In this document: positions 40,201-52,200 of the stretch, one piece after another | Layout of the letters: every line of letters starts with the position of its first letter | How positions within the stretch are numbered: position 1 is the stretch's first letter | NCBI GenBank assembly: GCA_034687125.1 | Contig: JAQGBZ010000085.1 | Span: 62,001 to 126,000, forward strand | Source of the DNA: Neelides folsomi | Taxonomy: Eukaryota > Arthropoda > Collembola > Neelipleona > Neelidae | Length of the DNA: 64,000 nucleotides | Direction: 5' to 3' | Made by a program: the position numbers and the translations under genes | Notes under the pieces: generated by a model | The model's database searches: none | Seen by the model: the letters and a program-made list of their open reading frames with translations, nothing else | What the model was told of the DNA's origin: nothing

Positions 40201-43200
40201 GGGCTTGATAAGAGAAGCTCAGTCACGCCAGATCGACTGCCTCCAGCCTTTCCGCTTCCACCTCCATCATTTTTGGGATCTGGGTCTTTTTTCTTTTTGT
40301 TTATATCTCCTGAACCAGGAGGTGGATGCGGCGGTTGTTTTCCTGGCACCTTCTTGGCCTCCTTTTCCTTCGGCTTCTTCTCACTCTCACTCTCTTGCCA
40401 TCTAAGCTCGGCTTCGTGAAAATGGGGCATTTGGATCAAAAAGTAATCTGTCTCCATCAAAACCACATTCTCGTCCTTCTCCAATTTTTCTTCTGGTTTC
40501 TCTGATTTTTCTGTTTTCAAAAGTTGGGGGACTTTTTTCTGCTCAATGACATGCTTAATGGAAGGCTCTTCATTAGCTTGGGATTCATGTAAATTTTCCT
40601 CGATGTTCATCTCCTTTCTTTCATCTCCACTTGGAAGCTCATTATAATTAGACTCTAATTTTACATTCGGGTGACTCGGAGTTCCCAAGTTATTAGTTTC
40701 TCCAGAATCAAACTTTCCCCTTTCATCTATGGATGATTCAATTTCCTTCTCCAAAGTGTCTCCGCCTTCGGGCAATAGATGTTTTTCTCTTTCATGGGAA
40801 GTCACATTCGGATTGTTGGCCGTCAATGCGGTTGTAGTGAGAGTTAGGGCTTGAGGAGAAACTTGGGTTTCTGTTTGAATCTCACAAACTTGGTTCGTTT
40901 TAACTTTGTCCTCTTGATTAATATTGTCACAATGATCTTCATCATCCGAAAAAGTCATCTCAAAGTCTGCTCCTTCCATCATTTCAAACCAGGCATCGTC
41001 AACTTCACTCGACCAGAGTTTCATTTCTGGTTTCTCTACAGTTTCAACCTTTTTAATTTCCTCGCTCTTACTGTCGCCTGTTTCTTTCACTTCTCCTTGC
41101 AATTCTTTAGATGAAACTTCTAAAGGTTTGTCAAGACCTTTTACGTTAATTTCAAGAACTCCTTTGTCTTTTGGTATTTCACTTATTACATTATGACTCG
41201 TCTCTTCAACATCACACTTTTTCCCTTCTTCAATTAATTCCATTGGCATTAAATTTTTATTCTCGGCATTTTCAATAAATTTCTCTTTATTGGAGGAAAC
41301 ATCTTGAATATTCACTTCCTCCTCAACTTTTCCTATTACCACTTTCGATTCTTCTAAAATTTGGTCTGGAGTTTCCCTTTTCAAAGTAATGTCATTGGAT
41401 GGGAGTTGAGCTAAAGTGCTTTCCTCAACTTTCCTCTTTTCCGAATCTTCAACTTCGATCTTCAACTCAAATATTTCAACTTTATTATCGTCTAACACCC
41501 CAATGCTTGAATTTATTGTTTTATTTCCTTCTTCTATGAGCCTAATCCGTGTTTCCTTGTTGGGATTAATATCACGTTGAGGAGAACTTGGCTCTTGAGC
41601 AATTTGAGCTTTGACTGGTGGGATGATTTTAGTAAATTGATCTTTATTCCATCCCTTATTTTTGGGAACGAACTCGGGAGCTTCCACATTCCACTCCTCC
41701 TTGAACTCTACTTCTACTTTACGATCCTCTGACGATGAAATATTAGGAGTTTTCTTCAATGGAACTTCGGCTCTTCCGACATTGTGATCTTTCGTGTCCT
41801 TCTTTTTCCCTTTATGCTTCCGCTTCCCTCCTGAGACCAAAGGAGGCTCAGGGAGAAAAAGACCAGGGATCGTGGGGTGCATGGAAATGACTCGGGTTGG
41901 AGGTTCGCTTTCATGTTCAGTGGATAATGAATCCGTGAATTGTTCAAGAGGCTGAGATGATCCAGACTCCTGTTCTTCCTTCTCTTCAGAAATCCCTTTC
42001 GATAACACTGATGCATAGGACAGAACACTCGGACCTGGTTTAGATCCGCCATCACTAATAATTGAACTAATTTTATTTAAGTCCTCTTCATTTTCCCCTT
42101 TGGAACAAGTCATTGGGTCGTCATTGATTGTGGACAAAGAAGACTCCTCAGGAGCTAAATTTCGTTCTGGATTTGGTTCTTGAAAAATCTTCTCCTCTAA
42201 TGATTTCTCTTCCAATTGGGGATTAATATCCTTTCCAATTACTGGGATAGGATCATTGTATGGAGTAATTTGATGAGAGATTTCTCGAGGTTCATTTTCC
42301 TCTTCGTCGTCGTCTGGGAGAACCAGGGATTCGTCTCCCATGAGAGTCATCCAGGAATCGTCAGTTGGCAGTTGGAAACTTTTACATTCACCAGCTCTTT
42401 TACTTTCAATACTTTCTTCTTTTGAAAGAAGAGGTAAGATTTCATTCGGCTGCTCATCCTTCGCACTCTCATGAGGAGTATTTGTAATTTGAGAAGTAGG
42501 CTCAGGTAGATTTTTATTCTCCTCGGCCTCTTCATCCTTTCCCTTGAGAAGTAGAGAGGATGGAATTGTTGTCGTGGTTCTTTCCTCGCTAATTCGGTCC
42601 TCCGTCTCCATTTCCATGTAAGGGATTTCTTCCTCGAAGGCCTGAACTTCCGTAATTTCAAACGATGCTTGAACCCTTGTTTGAGAAATCCTCTGCTCCT
42701 GCTCTCTTTTTGGGGCTTCAATGTAATTATGATAATTGGATTCCGCCTCGTTGAATTGTAATATTTGAGATGAGAGAGGGAAGGGCAATTCCTCCGCGTC
42801 CAAATTTCCACATTTCAAACTTTTTAATAATCCAATTTCTTCTTTGTGGGATTTTTCTTCTTGATACTCCTTCACGTCAGAGCTTTTAGCTTCACTTTCG
42901 CTTTTCCCTTTCCCCTGAAAACTGGCCCAATTCTCTTCGGCTACAGAATAAAGCAGCAGATTCGCAGAATCATCATTTATAAAATAAATCTCTTTGGGTT
43001 CTTCAGGAAGGGGGACAATGGGGATTATCGAGCCAACAGGTTTATTGGGCCCACCTTCCCCCTTCTGCTCCGGCAAGGATTGATCAAAATTCTCGTTTCT
43101 TTCCTTTCTCCCCATCTCATAAATTTCTCCTTTCACTCCGATATTTCCGGATGAAATTTCTGAATCAAGCTCACTTTCTTTTCCTACTTCAGTAGAAGGT

Positions 43201-46200
43201 TCATTTAATGGAAGATTTTCTCTTGAACGTTCTTCTTCTTCTTTAATAATGGGAGACTTGGGTGGGTTCTCATTGAGAAGCTCATTCACGCTCTCTTTAA
43301 TTATTTCATCAACGGCCATTGCAATGTCTTCATTTAATTGAAAGGACGTTGGGGGGATTTCATCATTTCTCTTTTCTTGGGCGAATGGAGCAGATTCAAT
43401 TTTTTCTTCGCATTTGACTATCACATTTTCATCACGAATTTCATCTTCATCATCAGATAAAACAAGAGTCGTTTCATTCATCAAATCCATCCAAGAATCA
43501 TCTGTGTTGTATTCTCTTTTATTCTCAACTGCCACTATTGGAATTGTATTGCTGTCACACTTCACTTCCACTTCTGTAATGATCGTGGGCTCGTCGTCGT
43601 CTTCGGGAAATGAAATGTTGTCATCTTCCAAGATATTCATCCAGGAATCAGACAGAGAATCCAATTGAAGTGAAAGTTTTGGCACTTCTTTCGCCTCAGG
43701 TACGATTACTACGTCTTGGCTTTTATCAGCCGTCGCTAATAAATTGTCACAACTTGGAGGATCAACTTGATCCTTTCCATCCAACAAACATATATTATTT
43801 AATTTCTCTTCTTTTTCCTCCTTTTCTCCCAAATTGCTTTTCTCCTCAACTTTCTCAACGCTTTTAAATTCAGGCAGGGTTTGAGCTATTTGAGCATTAT
43901 TCTCACCACAAACAGGTATTGATTCTTCCAATTTAATTTGAACCTGATCTTCAATACAAGGTAATGGTTCCTCCATTACTTCCATGTCTCCCACTACTAA
44001 TTGGATTTCTGTTCCAATGCCATCAATTTTCTGTTCAGGTAACTGATTGCAAGGGTTAGATGGTGGAGGACAGGGAGAAAAATCCAATTTTTCATCCTTC
44101 TCAACTTCCCTTTTAATTTTCCTTTTAGCTCTCACTTTCTTCCTTGTGGATTCTTCCTTGGGCGGTTGCGGCGTCGGTGGAACAAGCAACGGGGTGGCTT
44201 CCTTAACTAATAAATCTCTGTTTTCTTCCGCAACTCTCTTGGTAGGTGAGTGGGGTTTCTCCTTAGCTTCATTTCCTTCCTCTTTCACTTTTTTCTTCTT
44301 TTTCTTTGAAGGGCCGCTTTTCTGCTTTGAGTCTGATTTTGGCTCTGATTCAATTGGCGTATCAAGGCATGTAGAGGAATCAATTATTTCCTCTCCACCT
44401 GCGTTGTCTTTAACGATTGGAGCAGTAATTGAGGATTGAAGTTCAAGGTTTGGAGGATTGAATGGTTCTGGCTCCTTAGCCGATTTGCTCCGACGCGTCT
44501 TGGATTCAATTATTTCCTCTTTCTTCTCCGCTTTATTTTCATTATCTTTTTTAGACTTGGATTTGTGACTTCTCCTTGGACTTCTTCTTCCTTCTTCGCC
44601 AGGAATAGGAAGGACGAGACCGGGAATTGTCGGATGTTGAAAGACTTGACTTTTACTGCTACTTTCCACTGTTTCAATATTTTCCCTTGGTTTGGGAAAT
44701 GCCGTTTCTGACAACTCCAATTCAATCTCAGCCGCAACGATTTTTGGTATTTCTTTAATATCTTCAATATGGCTAGGCAATTGAATGCCAGTTGTGAGAA
44801 TAGTAGCGTATGATTTACTACTTGTTTGTTCAATATTTGGACTTATTTCTGCAATTCCAACTTCCACTTGAGAATGGCTTGCAGATGGATCGAATTCTCC
44901 CATCTCTTTGAATATGTCCTCTTTATCGTTTCCACCACGCTCATTCTCAGACACTCCAAATTCTTGTGCTTGAATTCCTTCACATTGCTCTTCTAAAAAG
45001 AGTTCAGGTGACTCTTCGTCAGTCTGTATTTGTTTGTCTTGAACCTCTACGTTTGACTTTTCTTCCTCGGCCTCCTCATTCATTCCCTCTTTTTTCACAT
45101 GAGAATCTTCAGGTTGAAATGGCAAGCTGTCTATACTTTGTCCAAGTAACTCCGATTCACTCGTGGATCCCAACGAGGGAGATTTTCTTCCGAAAAATAC
45201 CTCAGCATAAGAATTTGGACTATTCCTTGCTGAATCAACTACGACGCTAACATTAGGAATGGGGACAGCAGAGTTCGGACGAGGCGGTAAAAGGATTTTA
45301 GAGTCGAGATTAGAATCAGATGAGGCCGCCGTTCGCTTTTCCGGACGTGGAGATGCACTCGCCGGTCTCATCGTACTTCTTTGCTCACTCCGGGACATCA
45401 TTCCTTTCTTCTGATCTTTCAATGATCTTCCTTCTTTCCCTTTGGGTTCCCTCTGTTCTCTGGGATGACTTCGCGGGGGTTTATGTTCAAAGTGTTTGAG
45501 TTCGGGCGGTCGCGTCGATGATCTTGGAGGAGGAGGAAGAAGTGGAAGAGCGACTTGTTGCTCTGGAATAGACGTCCCTGATGGCGTGGGTGATGGGGGA
45601 AGCGGCGGAAGTGGACTTGAGCGACCAAATGCAATGTCCGCGTACGAGGAACCCGCAGAGGAACAACGTGGTTCGGACGGGGAGGGCTGAAGCCCCAGAT
45701 TGAACTCCATTGTGATTGTGATTGAGATGTGGGGATCAATTTGTTTGAGGGCTTGGACGAGCTGCGAGATTCTGACGATCTTCGATTCCCTCTCCTTCTT
45801 GAGGGCCTAGTAGACAGAGGGGGGAATTGGAGACCTGACCACTCATTAACTTCAACGTGTTTCCAACAGACAAGTACAGTTGGTCGCGACGACGACTATA
45901 GCAATTCTACACGGAGCGAAGCGGGTGGGTCGTCGTTGGAGGAATGTGGTCAGAGTGTGTGGAGGGGAGCCGAGGCGTCAGAGAGGAGAAGTAGCTTAAT
46001 GCGTTCGTTTCGTGCCGTGATCTTGGACTGAATCACTCTGAGCCTCTCCTTCACAGCCTGGCCTCGACAGAGGAAGAGGAAAGCCGAAATTAGAAGCCTC
46101 CTCTCGCCAAAAGCACCCAGCCCCGGCCAATAATACGTGGCCCACATATACCATAATATACTACTAGATACATAGCTAAAGCCCGCAAAATCTCCTTCTG

Positions 46201-49200
46201 CAACTTCGTAACAGAATAACAAAACAGGGCAACAAATGTCGGAAACACCTTGAGAAAATGAGAGTGACAACAAAAATGGATTGTTTTAAAAGTCGCATTG
46301 GAAAAGTATGCAACTTGGTCATAATATGAATAAAAAATCAAAATCCCAGCTTTGCAAATAAAAAGAATGAGAAAGGGAATGTTATAAAATGGAATAAATA
46401 TGAGAATCTATTCTTAGATTCAAATCCCAGTATTTGGAATGAATGAGAGTGAGACCCAATTCCAACAATCTATTTAACTCAATCTATAAAGTAGCCAGTA
46501 TTTGCCCTTATAACATATTTGATATTCATTAAACATCTACCAATATTGAAAGATTGAATATAATATAAGGAACATTAAATTGAATTTGCATTATTAGAGA
46601 TTTGTCAATATTATAGTGAATAATAAATGTGATTCAAATGCATATTTCACAATTTCCGTTCGATCCAAGTTCATTATTATACAATTTTATGTGAATATGT
46701 CCATGTGTATTTACATCATGATGAAACAAAGAGGAAAGAATGTTTACCGTTTTATCCTCAGCAGGATGGGGAGTTCGAGGGCAAGACATATTCCGCAGTT
46801 GTTGCTCGGTCACAGCGAGCTCATTACGCAAGACCCCGATTTCCTATATGTATTACATAAACTTATTAGTAAGGAGAAAGTTCAATTTTGACTTGCCTCT
46901 TGAAGTTTGTCAATCTGCCCCACTGCACTTTCCAATGTTCCGTACTGTATCTTGATCTCTTTACTGAACTCATCCAATGACTTTTGAAGGTCTCCTTCTT
47001 CCTTGGCTATATTTGGATCCCCGTCAATTCCCGATTTGAAGTGAACCTTAAATTAAACAAACGATTAGCTTACAAAATAATTATAACTTTTCTCACATGT
47101 ACAGGTATTTTACCTGTAGTTCATGGTTAATTAATATTAATTACCTACATAATAATCCATTACATGTAGGTATTTATTTATATTTATATTATTGGACTTT
47201 CATAAAATAAATCTGATTTAGCGATTTTGAGTAATGATATAATACCATGAGCTTTTCAAGAGCAAGAGCAATTTTGTTTCTTTGTACTGAAATGTCAGCA
47301 AGTAGCTTTTCTCTCATCGCAAGTTGGTCTCTCAACGGTTTCCTTTTCCCAGTGGGATTATCTACCGAACTCTTAGATTTTTCAATCCAAGATTGAGTTT
47401 CCCTGAACTTTTTCTCACACTGTTCCCATTCTTCGGTTGTTTCTTGAAGGAGAGCGAACTAGGCACAAAATTGGAACAGTTTATAGGACAGTTGAAAGTA
47501 GGGGATTAGTAAATGATGTGTGTTAATTACTTTCTCAAGTAGTTTAGCTTCAAGATCAGCTTTAATCTGCTCTGCTTCTTGGAGCTTCTCATGAAGTGGA
47601 GATGCACTTGAAACCTCTGCCACCCGATCTGTCTCTCGTCCCATCTCACTCAGTTGTTTACTTACGTTCTTCAGTGTTTTGACGGCCATCTGAAAAAAAT
47701 TAATCCAAGAATTTGTAGGTTGCAGTCGTCGATTACAAGAATAATTGTCATAATGAAAGTAGTGAAAATAGGTATTAAGCATCATACATTATAGTTGTTC
47801 AGTTTTTGTCGCGTTTCCGAGAGAGAGGATAATTGAATGGGTTCCTGCAAGAAAGCCCTTTTGTCTTCTGCCCAAGCCATGACTTGAGTGTAGAGCTGAA
47901 GGAATCGCTGCCAGGAATCTAATGACTCTCCGACCTGTATATTCTCAATTTTTCAATCTGTTCCTAATTAAAGAATGCCTAACCTTTAATTTCCGCTCTT
48001 CAATCAAATTTTTTATTTGGTTCAACTGAGCTTCAAGACTTTCCATTGCATTTTTCACTGTCTTTCGTTCTTCTTCATCGGAACTTTTCTCTATAACAGC
48101 CTTTGAAGAACGTTCCAAACGGTCCATTCTTTCCAAAATATTTGGCAAGTTGCTCTGAAGGCTCTACACAAAGGGGAAATACATGTACGTATTAGCATTC
48201 TCTTTGCGTTAAACAATGAGAAGTGAGATCAAGATGAAGACGTGTAAAATTACTTGAAGATTTTCTTTGAGATGATGCGGCTCTGCATTTCTGTTTTGAA
48301 GCCGACCTTCTGCCTCACTGATCCAAGATTTTGTTGCGTCAAAGTCGGATGTATACTCGTTCCTTATTCCTCGAGCCCTGATGATATCTTGCTTCTTTTC
48401 TTCAATGCTCGCTTCCACCTTCTCCACATGAAGCTCGAGATTAGATATCTGAAAAGGATCAATAAACAAACCATAAATGTTTTTATATAGCTTTTGTCCG
48501 CATATATTTATCAGGGTTTATTTTATGCTTTCACTCACGTTTTTGGAAATTGCCGTTGGCATTACTTGGTTCAGAGAAACAAATCTATCTTTAACCTTCC
48601 CATTGAATTCGAGCATGGAATTGCCAACGTCTTTGACTGTTTTGTCAATGGTCTGAAAATAATTCCATAGACCATTTAATCTTTATGGCCACTTACATAA
48701 ATAAAGCTTTGGTACGTTGTAAGTTGATAAATGAATTTTCGTTTAAATGCTACTAAAGGTATATGGTTTAAGTATTTCTATAAATAACCATCTATTAAAC
48801 ATACTTTCATTTTCTGGTCAACCGTAGTGAAGTTAGGGTCATAAGGATTAATGGCTTTTAATTCAGATTCAATTGCATGGAGGTTCTTCTGGAACGTTTC
48901 GGCGCTTTTGTCAATCTCCGACAAGTATTTGTTTTGAGTTGTCAGCCATTCTAATTTTTCTTTTAGAAGCTTGATTACACTTGAAAAATTAAATTTATTT
49001 AAATGAACTAAAATAGTATTTAATAATATTACATTTTAAATTTTTTTAATTCATAAATATTATAATTTTTACGTCTTGTATTGCGCGGATAGATGGTCGA
49101 GTTTCGTTTTTAGATTTGAGTAACACATGTCGGAAGTGGATTTAAGGTGATTTAAAATGTATTCTGCATACATAAGCAAATCATTGTGATTTTGATCAAG

Positions 49201-52200
49201 GCCTTGTGCATCGTTGAGAATTGATTGTAAAGTTGCTTTTGTTTCTTGGAGCTGCTGATGAGATCTAATTGATGGGTCAATTTGGGAAAATTGTTCGTCG
49301 AGGCGAGAGAGGCCGGATTCAAAAGTTTGCCAAAGAATTTCACATTGCTAAATAATATTGATTTGTGATTAAATGTGTATTTTATACTGTTAATGAGGAT
49401 TTTAGAGAAGATTAACTAAATAAAATACTATCTCTATTTGTAAATTATGTTTAGTAAAGAATATAAAGAATTTTGGCAATTACCTCCCATTGAGCCACAA
49501 GTCTTAAAATTGCATTTTTCTTGCTATCCAAGTTAGCCATAGAACTTTTCCACTTGTCATTGACATTCGATAAGTGCATTTGAATCTTTTGGCAACTTTC
49601 CAAATTCGCCTCCCTTTGAACACTCATGGCACGTTCGTTGAGGTTATCTATTTCCACTTGATGATTCTAAATTGAGATTTAATCATATTTAAAATTTAAT
49701 CCGATCCATTTAAATTTAAAAGCAATTTATGATACTAATTAAGGTTTATAATAGACAAAAGTTTTGGTGAATTTTTATGCGATACTTTTAATACTTTTAA
49801 TTAATCTTAATCTTTTAATAACCAAAGAACCATTTACCTGTAGAACTCCTATAGCAGTATTAACATGGGCCAAATTGTTTTTAAGAGCAATTAACGAAGT
49901 TGAAGGGGTATCCGGTAAGTCGGCCCTTGCGATTCCTTCTTGAGCAACTCTCATGAGATCCAAATAGTTTTTCCATAGTGTGGCATTTTTCTCTAGTTTA
50001 GCTTTGAGACTTTTCGAACTATTAAACGTATTTTGTACTAACTCGTTCAAATCTTCTTGGTCCTTGCTTAATCTTTCCTGCTTTCCAACTTCTACACTTG
50101 GCCAAATCTTGTCAACAACATGCCGAACATTTTGCAATTGTTGAATTACATTCTTCTCATTGCCGAAATAGGACTTTAAATAAAAATATTAAAATTAAAG
50201 AATTATCCCATTTTCAAAAAAACGATAAACTCCCACAATTCCCACATGTACAAACAAAATATTTGAACAAAAATCGTTGTTATTTATTCGTTTGAAATAG
50301 TGAATCAATATCAATGTTTACCTTGTGGTCTGCCAAGTCGTTTAGAATCGTATCAAAATCAATTCCGGCTTCTTTCGCTTTCAATTTCCCTTGAGCTTCT
50401 TTCAGCCATTTCATAATATTCTCAACAGCTTTGTTGTGTTCTTCTCGTAACTTTTTATTCTCGATTAAATATTTCTCACGGGCTGCTAGTGCTTGGGGGA
50501 AAGTTTTGAGAAGAAGTTTTGCTTCGTTAAGAAGATCGTTCAATGATGGCAGAAGTCCATCTTCATTTTGAAGCGCCTCTTCAATTGCCGTCAATGTTTG
50601 AAGCCTTTCACCAACCTCGCGGGCCAGATCTTCTTGTTTTCTTATTTCAATATCCACACTTGAAGGGGGAATATCAAGCAGTGGAAGTGATTTGATAGTT
50701 GCTTCTTTATCATTGAGCCATGCAATCGTTGGATCCAATTCATCTGCGTATTTTTTATGGTCAAGTGCACATTGCTCATATTCGGACTTCTTATTCTCAA
50801 CAGCTCGTCTGAGTGATTGTAGTTGGTGCTTAAGAGATTGAAGTTGTTCGGTTATTGAATTCCTATCAGCAATTGTTCCTTCTTCTGCAATTCGAGCTCC
50901 TTTGTCTGCTGCCGTAGCTAATTGAGCTTCACATTCCTGAATCTTGATTATCACCTTAAAATTGATAAAATTACAAAAGTTAAACATTTTTTAAATTGGA
51001 ATGCATAAGTATACAATATTTAATAAATTTTCTCAGTTAAATGAAATGTAAATATAAAAATATTAATACTTCGTTGTATCGCTTAATCTTCTCTTCTACA
51101 GTCGATCCAGACTTTTCAATTTCTTTTACGACTTCAGTATACTTCGTAATAAATGTTGTGATTTCTGTAACAAGAGCCAAAAAGTGCTGCTGAAGCAAAA
51201 GAAGATGTCTCAGCTTTGTGATTTGAGACTCAATTAAAGCAATTAAATCATCTTGGTCCTTCAATACTGCCCTTAGATCATTGGAATTTCTATACACTTG
51301 CATTGGAGCAGAGTCCAAATTTCTTCTGTATCCTTTCAGGTCATCCAGAAGTTTCTAGAAAGAAAAATATTATTTTTAAATCCATAAATGGGAATAAAAA
51401 TTTTAAGGTGGCAATAGTGCACCAAAATATTATGAGAGCTACAATGTGTAAATGAATTACCTCATATGAAGCTAATGTTCCTTGAGATTCCCCAATTTTG
51501 CTACCAACTGGACGGTTAAGATTATTAAGCTCAGATTTGACCTCTTCTAGATATTTCACACTTCGTTCAACAATGTTTGAAATTTGCTTAAACTCGTCAA
51601 TAGCTGACTGGATATTAGATAATTTATCTCCAATGTTAACTGAAAGAGTTCCAAGCTTTGTGGACAATCCTGAAAGTTCGTCTGTAAGAATTTGTCGGTC
51701 AGGTTCATTTAATGAAACGATCATTTCCTTTCCTTTGTCAATCAAAGATTCGATTTCTTTTGTCATAGTTTGTGATTCTTGTTGCAATTTTTTGTACTTT
51801 AAGAAAATAAAGGACACAAGAATAGTTTATGTTGCCATCAAGTTTTAATAGTTAAATGTTAAATTATAAAATCGCTTTTTATATAAAATATGCCATACCT
51901 TGGTAAATTGTTCTTTGAGAGTATCAAGATTTGTAGAACCTTTGATATCAGAACTAATGGAAGCCTCAACTTCACCCAACCAGCTTTTGCATTTCTTAGA
52001 CTCGGTTTCAAATTCTCTTCTTTGTTTCAATATGTGTTGGTATTTGCGATTAATTCCTTCTAGTTGTTTCTTAAGATTTATTATCTTTTCCTTCAAGCCT
52101 AAATTATAATTTAAACAAAAAATTAAATTTGTATCTAAAATGACTGTGAGACTTTGCTAAATTAAGTGTTATTTAACTTATTTACCAGTGATTAATTGGC

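Noticed and set aside
46060-46273. Upstream extension of the short tail exon frame ([12 protein letters not shown]...) as a membrane protein
   Set aside because: It lies before the CAG acceptor, has no start codon in good context and reads like translated intron.
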